Assembly (NCBI RefSeq): GCF_000744945.1
Contig: NZ_JQMX01000001.1
Location: forward strand, 1,488,001 to 1,552,000
DNA from: Carnobacterium maltaromaticum DSM 20342
Lineage (GTDB): Bacteria > Bacillota > Bacilli > Lactobacillales > Carnobacteriaceae
Direction: 5' to 3'
DNA length: 64,000 nucleotides
A program made the position numbers and the translations under genes. The notes below the pieces were generated by a model. That model was not told the origin of the DNA. It saw only the letters and a list, made by a program, of their open reading frames with translations, and ran no database searches. Shown in pieces: positions 18,791-27,259 of the stretch; the stretch's first letter is position 1; every line of letters begins with the position of its first letter.

Positions 18791-18821
18791 AAAGAGCTTT
18801 TTATCAGACCAGCTCTTTTTT
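18791..18821 (+). terminator. Possible terminator overlapping repeat copy B
   Basis: AAAGAGCT pairs with AGCTCTTT followed by T residues, just after the FtsX-fold permease. Half of the stem is contributed by the outer end of the 119-bp repeat. If it works it would attenuate transcription into the following pseudo-ATPase gene. Confidence 0.5.
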
Positions 18822-18925
18822 GCCAACTCCTCGAGAAAAAGATAAAATCTAGAGAGGACAAAAAGCGTCCTATCAGATTTTCCTATTTTCTTGCCAGGCC
18901 TAACCAGTCCAACAAACTTTTTATT
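18807..18925 (+). repeat. 119-bp palindromic repeat, copy B, upstream of the pseudo-ABC gene
   Basis: It has the same orientation relative to the downstream gene as copy A. Central stem AGGAC/GTCCT with loop AAAAAGC. The ACTTTTTATT end is about 10 bases ahead of CAGGAGG, the ribosome binding site of the gene at 18951. Confidence 0.9.
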
Positions 18926-18950
18926 TTCATACAGGAGGTTACGTTAAATC

Positions 18951-19499
18951 ATGATGACTCATTTAAAATCAAAGAACACTACTTTTCCATTTACTGAACA
19001 GTCTCTTTATACCATTGCTATTGGAAATGATAAAGAAGAAAAAAAAGTGATTCAATCGTTAACTAGGTTATTCAGTTCTTCTGAACGGGAAAAGATTGGA
19101 TATATTCTAAAAGAACCTGCGTTTATTCATTACTTTACGATTTTACAGAATATTTTATTAACTGTAAAATTAGCGAAACCTAAACTCCGTTCTCCTGAAT
19201 TGCTTATATTAGATGCTTTGGAAGAAAGTTATATCTCTCCTGACTTAGCAAATAAAAAAATCGATTCTCTAACAGATGAACAAAAAAAGGAAGTTCAATT
19301 AATTGCAAGTTTGTGTGCTGAAAAAAAAATAATTTTAGTTGATGATTGGCTAAAGAATGAAAATGGACCCCAATTAAAAAATTGGATTATGATTTTTAAA
19401 AGCTTAATTAAACAAAAAGGTCTCTCAATTATTGTTCTTACATCGGATGATAATATTGCTAATCTTGGTGATATCCAACTATCTCCAGCAGATCTTTAA
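18951..19499 (+). CDS. Pseudo-ABC ATPase: ABC nucleotide-binding-domain layout with all catalytic motifs lost
   Basis: A 182-residue cytosolic protein that aligns end to end with LolD/FtsE-type ATPases but lacks the chemistry. The P-loop position reads GNDKEEKK (residues 25-32): the second Gly and the Ser/Thr are replaced. The Q-loop Gln is Lys54 in IGYILKEPAF, the signature LSGGQ is LTDEQ (107-111), Walker B is IILVDD (127-132) with Asp for the catalytic Glu, and the H-loop His is Ser165 in VLTSDD. Hydrophobic core strands and spacing are kept. Reading frame is intact, so it is not a decaying pseudogene. It lies 172 bp after the FtsX-fold permease, with a 119-bp repeat between. Binding to that permease as a non-hydrolysing partner is inference. 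Confidence 0.7.
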   Translation: MMTHLKSKNTTFPFTEQSLYTIAIGNDKEEKKVIQSLTRLFSSSEREKIGYILKEPAFIHYFTILQNILLTVKLAKPKLRSPELLILDALEESYISPDLANKKIDSLTDEQKKEVQLIASLCAEKKIILVDDWLKNENGPQLKNWIMIFKSLIKQKGLSIIVLTSDDNIANLGDIQLSPADL

Positions 19500-19524
19500 T
19501 TAGTTATTACCTGTTAAAATGAAT

Positions 19525-19574
19525 AAAATCCGATTAAATATAGGAGAAATTCTCCTATATTTAATCGGATTTTT
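19525..19574. terminator. Bidirectional terminator between pseudo-ABC gene and histidine kinase
   Basis: A perfect inverted repeat of about 24 bp per arm (AAAATCCGATTAAATATAGG and its complement) with a single-base centre. It separates convergent transcription units. Confidence 0.9.
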
Positions 19575-19613
19575 CTATATCTATAAAAATTTAACTGCCA
19601 AATGCACTCTTAC

Positions 19614-21065
19614 TTAAGCTTTTAAATCAGGATTCTCTAACTTTTCAGTAGTTCCTTCTTCAATCACTTCTTTTGGAAAACTTAATCTAAATGTAGTACC
19701 TTGATCTGGAACACTTTCAACTGTTACTTTCCCATCATGCAAATTCATTAATTGTTGCACGATAGCCAAGCCTAAACCAGACTCACCAAATTTTGTGTTC
19801 TTTCTAGAAACATCTGCTTTATAGTAACGTTCCCAGATATTTTTGACTTCCTCAGCAGTCATTCCAATCCCTGTATCTGTAATTTCAATCACAGTTTCTT
19901 TTAAACCTGCTAATCCAATAACTGAAATTTGACCATCCTTTGTAAATTGAATCGCATTTTGAACAATATTCACTATCACTTGGACGAAACGGTCATAATC
20001 AGCGTACACAGTCAATTCTCGAGGACAATCAAGTGTAAGTTTGTTACCTGATTCTTCAGCCTTTCCGCTCAATTGTTGGACGATGCTTTCCAAGGCATCA
20101 TGGACGTTAAATGTATAACGGCTTAAAGTGATTTGATTGGAACGAATTTTTTCATAATCTAAATTTTCATTAACTAAACGAATGAGGCGTCTAGTTTCAT
20201 TTTGCATCAATGTAATACTCCGCTTTTTTTGCTCTTCTGGAAAAACGTCGTATTCTAGACCCTCTAAAAGCCCGTTAATGGTTGTTAACGGCGTTCTCAT
20301 CTCATGAGCCGCATCTGCCATAAACTGCCTTCTCCGGTTCTCCTGACGCTCTATTTCTTCATTTGATTCTTTTAATGAGCTAGCCATCGTATTGAAATCT
20401 TCTGCTAAATCATCAAATTCATCACGATCTTTACTTTCTAAATGGACATCAAAATCACCTTTTGAAATTCGGTGCGTAGCACTACGCAAGCGATTAATCC
20501 GTTTGACTTGATATTGTGCTAAAACAAAGCTGAGTATTAACGCACAGATCGTTGAAATAACTAACGCAAAATAAAGATTTTTTTTCAGCTCGGATATACT
20601 TCCCTTAATATTGCTCATGGGCGCATCCACATACACAATTCCCGCAAATTCTTGCGTCTCTGTATAGACAAAGGACACTAAAACCCATAATTGCTTATTT
20701 TTATTCCCTAATAAATCAATGGGAGAATCACCTTTTGAGCTAACCTCGTTCCCTTTAGTTAATTCCTTCAAATCTGCATCTGATATATTTAAATATTTGC
20801 CTTTATCTCGCTTTGGCGAAATAATTTGCTTATTAGTGTCCGTAACATAAATCCTAACACCCTGGTTGTGTAATAATAATTCCGCCCATTCGGCATTCTC
20901 AACTAAACGATTTTCAATAATAGTGTTGGCATAACTACTTAATTGGCTCTCCAAATTTTCTTGAACAGTATCTGTTGTAAATTTAAGAAAAGAAAACCCT
21001 AAAATAACTAAGACCGTCATGATTACTGCAAAAAAGGCTAACATTTGCTGATAAAGATATTTCAT
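19614..21065 (-). CDS. Sensor histidine kinase (HAMP, HisKA, HATPase_c)
   Basis: A 483-residue kinase: TM1 about 8-28, extracellular sensor region about 30-160, TM2 about 163-185, HAMP about 186-240, dimerisation domain with phospho-acceptor His254 in AAHEMRTPLT, and ATPase domain with NIVQNAIQFTKDG (N box), ITDTGIGM (G1), ESGLGLAIVQQ (G2). The sensor region resembles a Cache/PAS-like extracellular fold with no further clue. It follows its response regulator by two bases. Ligand unknown; the neighbouring wall-hydrolase-like gene suggests, but does not prove, envelope regulation. Confidence 0.93.
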   Translation of the reverse strand: MKYLYQQMLAFFAVIMTVLVILGFSFLKFTTDTVQENLESQLSSYANTIIENRLVENAEWAELLLHNQGVRIYVTDTNKQIISPKRDKGKYLNISDADLKELTKGNEVSSKGDSPIDLLGNKNKQLWVLVSFVYTETQEFAGIVYVDAPMSNIKGSISELKKNLYFALVISTICALILSFVLAQYQVKRINRLRSATHRISKGDFDVHLESKDRDEFDDLAEDFNTMASSLKESNEEIERQENRRRQFMADAAHEMRTPLTTINGLLEGLEYDVFPEEQKKRSITLMQNETRRLIRLVNENLDYEKIRSNQITLSRYTFNVHDALESIVQQLSGKAEESGNKLTLDCPRELTVYADYDRFVQVIVNIVQNAIQFTKDGQISVIGLAGLKETVIEITDTGIGMTAEEVKNIWERYYKADVSRKNTKFGESGLGLAIVQQLMNLHDGKVTVESVPDQGTTFRLSFPKEVIEEGTTEKLENPDLKA

Positions 21066-21067
21066 AG

Positions 21068-21787
21068 CTATTCAACTCCGCTGTCGTCAAATTTATAGCC
21101 CACTCCCCAAACTGTTTGAATCACTTGCGGACCTGTTTTTTCAATTTTTTGGCGTAATTTTTTAATATGAGCATCAACTGTTCGTTCATCCCCATAATAT
21201 TGATAATCCCAAACTAATGTTAGTAACTGCTCTCGAGAAAAAACTTGCTTTGGACTTTTAGCTAATGTATAAAGCAATTCAAATTCTTTTGGTGTTAATC
21301 CTTCAATCGGCTTTTCAAATAAGAAAGCTTCTCGTGTTTTTGTGTTAATTTTCAAATGATCTGTTGCCACTTCAAAATCTTCATCCAACTTATGCTTTGG
21401 TACTTCTTCATGGCTAGTTAAATCTGCTCTACGGTGTAACGCCTTCAGTCTGGCAATTAGTGTTAGTGGACTAAAAGGCTTCGTTACATAGTCATCTGCG
21501 CCCATTTCCAAGCCAATCACTTGATCGCTCTCTGAATCTTTAGCTGTTAACATGATAATCGGCACTGTCTCCGATACTTTACGAATTTCACGGCAGATTT
21601 GAATTCCATCCATTGTTGGTAAATTTAAATCTAGTGTCACAATATCCCAAGAATCTGGCTGCTCTAAAAAAGCATCTAAGCCCTCTTTTCCGTCTTGTTT
21701 AAACGTAGCATCCCAATTTTCCTTCAAAAAAAACATTTCCATCATTTCACAAACAGATTGGTTATCTTCTATCATTAATATTTTCAT
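21068..21787 (-). CDS. OmpR/PhoB-family response regulator
   Basis: A 239-residue regulator. The receiver domain has the acidic pocket E7-D8, phospho-acceptor Asp53 in TLDLNLPTMDG, the switch Thr in LTAKD and Lys in VTKPFSP. The C-terminal winged helix has GLTPKEFELLYTLA, FSREQLLTLVW and DERTVDAHIKKLRQKI. It is the first gene of the operon, with the kinase immediately after. I cannot assign it to a named system such as WalR or VanR. Confidence 0.93.
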   Translation of the reverse strand: MKILMIEDNQSVCEMMEMFFLKENWDATFKQDGKEGLDAFLEQPDSWDIVTLDLNLPTMDGIQICREIRKVSETVPIIMLTAKDSESDQVIGLEMGADDYVTKPFSPLTLIARLKALHRRADLTSHEEVPKHKLDEDFEVATDHLKINTKTREAFLFEKPIEGLTPKEFELLYTLAKSPKQVFSREQLLTLVWDYQYYGDERTVDAHIKKLRQKIEKTGPQVIQTVWGVGYKFDDSGVE

Positions 21788-21951
21788 TGCTATCCCTCTT
21801 TTCGATTCGATTCACCTTCACTCTTTTCATTATACTATTTTTATCGGTTGAAACAAAGTAACTCGTTAAAGAATCAAGTTTTCTTCATAAAGTATTCATA
21901 TCCAGCAAATGACTTTGCTATACGGCATCTACTACTATTTCATAGCAAAAT

Positions 21952-21985
21952 AAAAAGCTGCACCCTTTTATTTGGGTACAGCTTT
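21952..21985 (-). terminator. Terminator after the LysM/3D protein gene
   Basis: AAAGCTG.ACCC and GGGT.CAGCTTT form a stem seven bases past the stop codon, with T-rich flank on the leftward strand. Confidence 0.75.
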
Positions 21986-21991
21986 GATTAT

Positions 21992-22888
21992 TTAATCTAA
22001 AATAGTAACTTGGACTGAACGTACACCCCACTGATAACATGCATCAACTGTTGCAAAATGAACATCAATTTTATTTCCAACAATCGCTCCACCTGTATCA
22101 CCAGCAATGGCTTCACCATATCCTTCTACGAATACACGGCTTCCTAATGGAATTACATTAGGGTCAACAGCAATTACATTTGACGTTTGTCTTAAATCAA
22201 TGCCAAGTGCTGTAAACGAGGACATTCCTGGTTCGCTTGTGCTATATGCTGTAGCTGAAACAGTTACGACACGCCCACTTGGTGCCGCTGCAGTTGGAGT
22301 TGTTTCAACAGTTGGTGCTGGTGCTACTTCTGCAACTGCCTCTACTGGTTGAGTAACAGGTGCTTCTGCAACTACTGCTGGTTCTGGTGCTACTTCAACA
22401 ACTGGTGCTGGTGCTTCCCAAGATAATTTTGAAGTTTCAATAGTAGTTGGATCTTTTTCAGTTTGAATTTTTATTGTTTGACCAACTTGAATGATTGAAT
22501 CAATCGTTAATCCGGCATTCCATTTCATTAAATCTTCTAATGAAACTTCAAATGCTTTAGCAATATTTTCAATAGTGTCTCCTGCTTCTACAGTATAATT
22601 TGCAACTGTAGATGTTTTTTCTACTTTAGTTACTTTTGACATACTTGGTGTTTGATCTTTTAAAGTTTGAGCTGCTAATAGCTCTTGTACAATAGTCTTT
22701 GAATCATTATTAGAGTTTTTTTGAGTAGTTAAGTTAGCTAACACAGTTTGTCCAGATAGTGTTGCTACATTTTTAGGTACCACCTGTTCTGAGTTATCAT
22801 CTAATGTTGCTGCTAAGGCAGAAGATACTCCTGCTATACCTACAAATAATGTAGATGCTATAGCAATCGATAGAATTCTTTTTTTCAT
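21992..22888 (-). CDS. Secreted LysM and 3D-domain cell wall protein
   Basis: A 298-residue exported protein. A signal peptide (about residues 1-27, cleaving near ALAA) precedes a Ser/Thr-rich stretch, a LysM domain (about 96-140, YTVEAGDTIENIAKAF to QVGQTIKI), a linker of Pro/Ala/Val/Glu repeats (about 155-205), and a C-terminal 3D domain with VSATAYS, LGIDLRQ, IAVDPNVIPLGSRVFVEG, AGDTGGAIVGNKIDVHF. The three aspartates of the 3D (double-psi barrel) domain are present. Related 3D proteins act as lytic transglycosylases or muralytic enzymes; the LysM anchors to peptidoglycan. The long upstream region probably carries its promoter. Confidence 0.9.
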   Translation of the reverse strand: MKKRILSIAIASTLFVGIAGVSSALAATLDDNSEQVVPKNVATLSGQTVLANLTTQKNSNNDSKTIVQELLAAQTLKDQTPSMSKVTKVEKTSTVANYTVEAGDTIENIAKAFEVSLEDLMKWNAGLTIDSIIQVGQTIKIQTEKDPTTIETSKLSWEAPAPVVEVAPEPAVVAEAPVTQPVEAVAEVAPAPTVETTPTAAAPSGRVVTVSATAYSTSEPGMSSFTALGIDLRQTSNVIAVDPNVIPLGSRVFVEGYGEAIAGDTGGAIVGNKIDVHFATVDACYQWGVRSVQVTILD

Positions 22889-23297
22889 ATGTTTATTTTC
22901 CTCCTGTTCGCTATGAAGAAAATAATACCATTTCTATCTAAGCCCTAGGTTACTCATTGATTAAGCCTATGTGACGGCCCACCCCTATTCAAAGAAAAAC
23001 CCGTTATACTTGTAAATTTTCTGACAATTCATTTTTTTTAATTTATTTTAGTTTTTTTGAAACTAAAATTTGAAATCGAAACCATTCCTAATTCTATCAC
23101 TTTTTTGTTATCTATTATTTTTCAAAAAATTTCACATTTTGTTTTCTAATTATTTTTATACGTCAAAAAAACCCTTTTTAATATTACATTTTTTTAGTAA
23201 TCATCACAAATTATAACGTTATTTTATTTATAAACAAGAAAAGAAAAAGCCAGAACCTGTCTCTATTACAGTTCGTTAACAAGTAAGGCAGAGCTTT
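22889..23297. other. 409-bp AT-rich intergenic region with a 10-bp inverted repeat
   Basis: No credible gene was found. It contains a hairpin at 23045-23069 (ATTTTAGTTT and AAACTAAAAT with a five-base loop). At 23011-23028 the rightward strand reads TGTAAATTTTCTGACAAT, resembling a degenerate WalR site (TGTWAH-N5-TGTWAH), which would fit control of a wall hydrolase. A GGGGTGGG-containing patch near 22975 is the only GC-rich part and might belong to the 5' leader of the LysM/3D gene. Confidence 0.45.
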
Positions 23298-23645
23298 TTA
23301 AGGTTCAACTATCGCTATTGTCTCTTCCGTTCGTTTATTTTGTAAAAATTGAATTTCTTCAACACGCATTTCTACAACAAATATAGTAATATTTTCACTA
23401 TTGATGTAGCTTCGTGATTGCATCTTTCCATTAATACCAATTAAATCCCCTTTCTCGCAATATAAATCTAATAATTTTGCAACTTTCCCCCAAGCAACAA
23501 GTGGAATAAAATCAGCTTGCTGTTGTTGTTCGGTTTTAAAAATACGTTGTACAGCAATTGTATTATTAACAACTGACTTACTTTCCCCTACCTCTTGTAA
23601 TTGAATCTCTCTAACTAAACGGCCAACCAAAGTAACTTGATTCAT
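23298..23645 (-). CDS. ssbB: Short single-stranded DNA-binding protein (SsbB-like)
   Basis: A 115-residue single OB-fold SSB: MNQVTLVGRLVREIQL, the IAVQR strand, FIPLVAWGKVAKLL, GDLIGINGKMQSRSY and VVEMRVEEIQFL. It lacks the long acidic tail of the essential SSB (which ends in DDDLPF), so it matches the shorter SsbB type linked to transformation in B. subtilis. B. subtilis ssbB also lies near mbl, which supports the assignment by position. I saw no clear ComK or ComX box upstream. Confidence 0.85.
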   Translation of the reverse strand: MNQVTLVGRLVREIQLQEVGESKSVVNNTIAVQRIFKTEQQQQADFIPLVAWGKVAKLLDLYCEKGDLIGINGKMQSRSYINSENITIFVVEMRVEEIQFLQNKRTEETIAIVEP

Positions 23646-23718
23646 TTATTCTCACACCTTTCTATAGTAGACTCTATGCAAAAACAACTCTTTAATTTTT
23701 ATTTTAACTATACTATAC

Positions 23719-23761
23719 AAAAAAAGTGCTAAATTAGATAAACTAATTTAGCACTTTTTTT
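23719..23761 (-). terminator. Terminator after epuA
   Basis: AAAAAAAGTGCTAAATTA pairs with TAATTTAGCACTTTTTTT around a short loop, directly after the stop codon read leftward. Confidence 0.85.
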
Positions 23762-23960
23762 AATTTTTTGGTCCTTTTGTAAAAAAGCTAAAGATATGTT
23801 CCCAAGTATTTTGGCTAAAAACAGCAAAAGGATTGCCATCACCTAATAGTCCAAATCCAATCATTGCTCCAATTAAAAACGTTAGAATAATCACAACAAT
23901 GACAATTAATACCTTGAGAGGTGTTGGAATTGCTCCCATTTTTTCTTTCTTATTTGGCAT
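23760..23960 (-). CDS. epuA: EpuA-like small membrane protein (often labelled RNA polymerase subunit beta)
   Basis: A 66-residue protein: a basic start (MPNKKEKMG), one membrane helix (about residues 15-38, VLIVIVVIILTFLIGAMIGFGLLG) and the GDGNPFAVFSQNTWEHIFSFF motif. This matches the EpuA/DUF family found next to murA or mbl in Lactobacillales, which is frequently named as an RNA polymerase subunit without evidence. Start at the ATG with GAGGTG six bases upstream. It follows mbl by 74 bp and is probably co-transcribed. Function unknown. Confidence 0.8.
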   Translation of the reverse strand: MPNKKEKMGAIPTPLKVLIVIVVIILTFLIGAMIGFGLLGDGNPFAVFSQNTWEHIFSFFTKGPKN

Positions 23961-24034
23961 TATTTCCACCTCATTCAATTAACTAAGCATTATTCCTACA
24001 TATAGGATATAAGTCGCTATCAGAGATAAAATAA

Positions 24035-25021
24035 TTAACGACGTTTTTTGCTAATATTTTCCAATAAGATACCTGTACCTAATGCGACTGCATCTAATGG
24101 ACGCTCCGCAACAAAAACTGGAACTTTTAGTTCTTCCGCAAATAATTGATCAATTCCATCTAACAAGGCACCACCACCTGTTAAAATAATCCCGCGATCA
24201 ATAATATCCGCTGATAATTCTGGTGGAGTTTGTTCTAAAACATCTTTTGCTTGTTGTACAATTAGCATCATTGATTCATTTAGTGCTTCTTGAACTTCAT
24301 CAGAAGTAATCGTAATTGTTCTTGGTAAACCACTGACCATATCGCGACCACGAACATCCATTGAATCAGAACGATTTTTAGGGAAAACTGTTCCAATTTC
24401 AATTTTAATTGATTCAGCAGTTCTTTCACCAATCAATAATTTATATTTTTTCTTCACATACTGTGTGATTTCACTATCTAATTTGTCACCAGCTAATTTT
24501 AATGAACGACTAGTTACGATATCTCCCATTGATAAAACAGCGATATCACTAGTTCCTCCACCTATATCAATTACCATGTTTCCACTTGGTTGAAAAATAT
24601 CCATTCCAGCACCAATTGCGGCAACTTTTGGTTCTTCTTCGAGATAGACGTTTTTCCCACCACTTTTTTCAGCAGCTTGAATAATGGCTTTTTGCTCAAT
24701 AGAGGTAATATTTGTTGGACAGCAAATTAAAATATTCGGTTTTGACAAGAATCCTTTCACATTCAACTTATTAATGAAATAAGAAAGCATAGCTTCCGTA
24801 ATATCAAAATCAGCAATAACACCATCCTCTAAAGGACGAATTGCCCGGATATTTCCTGGAGTACGCCCTACCATTCGATAAGCTTCTTCTCCTACTGCCA
24901 ATACTTGACCATTTGTTGTGTCAATAGCTACTACCGCAGGCTCATTTAAAACAATCCCTTTTCCTTTTACATGAATTAATACATTTGCTGTACCTAAATC
25001 GATACCTATATCTTTCGCCAT
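24035..25021 (-). CDS. mbl: MreB-like cell shape protein Mbl
   Basis: A 328-residue actin-like ATPase. Phosphate 1 motif IGIDLGTANVLI, connect 1, phosphate 2 VIDIGGGTSDIAVLS, adenosine motif ILTGGGALLDGID are all present. The sequence KDIGIDLGTANVLIHVKGKGIVLNEP is typical of Mbl in Firmicutes rather than MreB, and the mbl-epuA order is usual. It forms membrane-associated filaments that guide lateral cell wall synthesis. Confidence 0.93.
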   Translation of the reverse strand: MAKDIGIDLGTANVLIHVKGKGIVLNEPAVVAIDTTNGQVLAVGEEAYRMVGRTPGNIRAIRPLEDGVIADFDITEAMLSYFINKLNVKGFLSKPNILICCPTNITSIEQKAIIQAAEKSGGKNVYLEEEPKVAAIGAGMDIFQPSGNMVIDIGGGTSDIAVLSMGDIVTSRSLKLAGDKLDSEITQYVKKKYKLLIGERTAESIKIEIGTVFPKNRSDSMDVRGRDMVSGLPRTITITSDEVQEALNESMMLIVQQAKDVLEQTPPELSADIIDRGIILTGGGALLDGIDQLFAEELKVPVFVAERPLDAVALGTGILLENISKKRR

Positions 25022-25329
25022 TATTATTGTTCTCCTCTCAAAGCTCTTCGTTCAATTTTAGGCTACATAAATAAACATAGCCATCTAATTTTCTATTATA
25101 GCATAACTAACCTTAATCCGAAACCGAGATTTTCTTAAAAATTTAATAAAAAATGATTGTTTTTTGATAGTTGAGTTATTAACTCATTAAAAAGCTGTTT
25201 GGCTTTGCTCAGGATTGAATAAAGAAGAGGTAAATTTGGTAGGTCGCTGCTATTACCTACTTCTATGACTTAAATCAAAAAGTGCCGATCAAAACTATTA
25301 AAAGTTTCGATCAGCACTTAGGTTGATTT
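25022..25329. other. 308-bp intergenic region between mbl and murA
   Basis: It contains the mbl ribosome binding site side, a palindrome GAGTTATTAACTC near 25173, a possible hairpin GTAGGT/ACCTAC at about 25240-25261 and the murA terminator at 25277-25320. No gene was found. Confidence 0.5.
25277..25320 (-). terminator. Terminator after murA
   Basis: Read leftward, AAGTGCTGATCGAAAC pairs with GTTTTGATCGGCACTT and is followed by TTTGATTT. It ends ten bases before the stop codon. Confidence 0.8.
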
Positions 25330-26637
25330 TTAGTTAAACATTTTTTCTAATTCTGCTTCAGTTAGCTGATTTTCTTCTTCATTCACACGTTCAACATCCG
25401 CACCAAGTGCTTGCAGTTTTTTATGGAATTCAAAGTACCCACGATCTAAATATTCTAAATGCGTCACACGAGTATAACCTTCTGCGCATAATCCACTTAA
25501 AATAAGGGCAGCAGCAGCTCTAAGATCTGTAGCGGCAACTTCAGCACCTTGCAGTTTAGTTGGGCCATACATAACTAATGATGGACCTTCAACTTTGAAA
25601 TTCGCATTCATACGACGTAATTCTTCCATATGCATATAGCGATTCTCAAAAACGGTCTCAGTCATTGTGCTAGTACCTTCTGCTAATAATTGAACAGCAG
25701 TCATTTGTGCTTGCATATCCGTTGGGAAACCGGGATGTGGCATCGTTTTTACATCAGTTGCTTTCAACTTTTCAGGTCCAATAACACGCATGCCATTTTC
25801 TTCTTCAGTAATTGAAACATTCATTTCTTTTAATTTTGAAATTAAAGGTTTATTATGTTCTGCAACAGCATCTTCAATAAAAATATTTCCCTTAGTCATT
25901 GCTGCAGCGACCATAAACGTGCCCGCTTCAATTCTATCAGGAATAATACCATGTTCTGTACCAGTTAAAACTTCGACACCTTCGATTCGAATTGTCTCAG
26001 TTCCTGCTCCAATAACTTTTGCACCCATGCGATTTAAAAAGTTAGCTAAATCGACAATTTCAGGTTCACGGGCTACGTTTTCAATGACTGTTGTACCTTT
26101 AGCTAACGTTGCAGCCATCATAATATTTTGTGTTGCACCTACGCTAGGGAAGTCAAGGTAAATTCTTGCGCCTTTTAATTCATCAGCGAACGCTTCTATA
26201 AAGCCATTTTCGATATGTACTCTCGCACCCATCGCTTCAAAGCCTTTTAAATGTAAATCAATTGGTCTTGTTCCGATTGCACAACCACCTGGAAGCGCAA
26301 CTTTAGCATGACCTAAACGAGCCAATAATGGACCCATTACAACAATTGACGCACGCATTTTACTTACGTATTCAAAAGGTGCTTCAAAATTCAATTCATG
26401 GGTTGCATTGACAACAACCTCTTTATTTTTTTCACTAAAGTTAATATCTAAGTTTAAATGGTGTAACACTTCATTGATTGTAAATACATCAGACAATGTT
26501 GGTACATTTGTTAATTTACTTTCCCCAACACTTGCTAAGATAGTTGCTGCTAAAATTGGTAATACTGCATTTTTAGCACCTTCTACTTTAACTGTTCCTT
26601 CCAGACGTTTGCCGCCACGAACAATTATTTTTTCCAT
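25330..26637 (-). CDS. murA: UDP-N-acetylglucosamine 1-carboxyvinyltransferase MurA
   Basis: A 435-residue enzyme of the EPSP synthase fold. It catalyses the first committed step of peptidoglycan synthesis. The catalytic cysteine is in [16 protein letters not shown], the fosfomycin target; N-terminal [24 protein letters not shown] and later [12 protein letters not shown] and FENRYMHM are conserved. It sits between the ATP synthase block and mbl as in other Lactobacillales. Confidence 0.96.
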   Translation of the reverse strand: MEKIIVRGGKRLEGTVKVEGAKNAVLPILAATILASVGESKLTNVPTLSDVFTINEVLHHLNLDINFSEKNKEVVVNATHELNFEAPFEYVSKMRASIVVMGPLLARLGHAKVALPGGCAIGTRPIDLHLKGFEAMGARVHIENGFIEAFADELKGARIYLDFPSVGATQNIMMAATLAKGTTVIENVAREPEIVDLANFLNRMGAKVIGAGTETIRIEGVEVLTGTEHGIIPDRIEAGTFMVAAAMTKGNIFIEDAVAEHNKPLISKLKEMNVSITEEENGMRVIGPEKLKATDVKTMPHPGFPTDMQAQMTAVQLLAEGTSTMTETVFENRYMHMEELRRMNANFKVEGPSLVMYGPTKLQGAEVAATDLRAAAALILSGLCAEGYTRVTHLEYLDRGYFEFHKKLQALGADVERVNEEENQLTEAELEKMFN

Positions 26638-26774
26638 GTTTAAACCCCTCCGAAACTCTTAAGTGCTTCATTGGATATTTACTAACCAATGACCGCTTCT
26701 AGCATTATAGCATGAAATGATTTCATGAAACAATCATTTCACCTGTTTTCTGAAAAAATTACCGCTTTTTCATC

Positions 26775-27008
26775 TTATTTTAACAAATAAGGCAAACTCT
26801 TAGAAAGACTGATAAATTCTAAAAAGAAGCTACTTACTGTATAACCAATGACTATTGATAAAAAAATATACAAAACTCTTGCTTGCCTTTCATACCCTTT
26901 TTTGATCCAATTCTCAATGCGAATTCCACGAAGAGCCCAAAAAGACATCATGATAAAAATGATATGTGACACGATTCCTAATAAAGATTGTACGCCTAAA
27001 AATGACAT
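26775..27008 (-). CDS. DUF1146 family membrane protein (YwzB-like)
   Basis: A 77-residue protein with two membrane helices (about residues 8-25 and 45-63) and the basic segment IRIENWIKKGYERQAR between them, the DUF1146 pattern. This small gene is usually found between atpC and murA in Firmicutes, as here. Function unknown. Confidence 0.82.
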   Translation of the reverse strand: MSFLGVQSLLGIVSHIIFIMMSFWALRGIRIENWIKKGYERQARVLYIFLSIVIGYTVSSFFLEFISLSKSLPYLLK

Positions 27009-27101
27009 ATATCTGGTCTCCTTTTTTATGGATTATATTTTTAATGCTAACATAATTTTATAAATAAATAAACAAATCTCACTCTAAAAGAATGAGTATG
27101 T

Positions 27102-27137
27102 AAAAATCCTCAGAAATTTCCTGAGGATTTATTTTTA
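27102..27137 (-). terminator. Terminator of the atp operon
   Basis: AAATCCTCAG and CTGAGGATTT form a stem with a seven-base loop and a T-run on the leftward strand. It lies downstream of the repeat that follows atpC. Confidence 0.8.
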
Positions 27138-27141
27138 TCTA

Positions 27142-27259
27142 GGCTAGCTCTTTTGAACCAGCTCCTCGAGAAAAAGATAAAAATTCGAGAGGACAAATAG
27201 CGTCCTATCAATTTTCCCTATTTTCTTATCGGATCTAAACGGCTCAACGAACTTTTTAT
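27142..27259 (+). repeat. 119-bp palindromic repeat, copy C, at the 3' end of atpC
   Basis: Central stem AGGAC/GTCCT with loop AAATAGC. Here the gene-proximal end (ACTTTTTAT) overlaps the stop codon of atpC, and the element points the opposite way relative to the surrounding leftward transcription compared with all other copies. Confidence 0.88.

Noticed and set aside
18951..19499. Pseudogene call for the degenerate ABC gene.
   Set aside because: The frame is intact, with a ribosome binding site and terminator, and hydrophobic core positions are kept; uniform loss of catalytic residues fits a pseudo-enzyme better than decay.
22889..23010. c-di-AMP (ydaO) riboswitch ahead of the LysM/3D gene.
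   Set aside because: Such genes often have one, but the conserved GGGGGAACCA and pseudosymmetric arms are not seen here.
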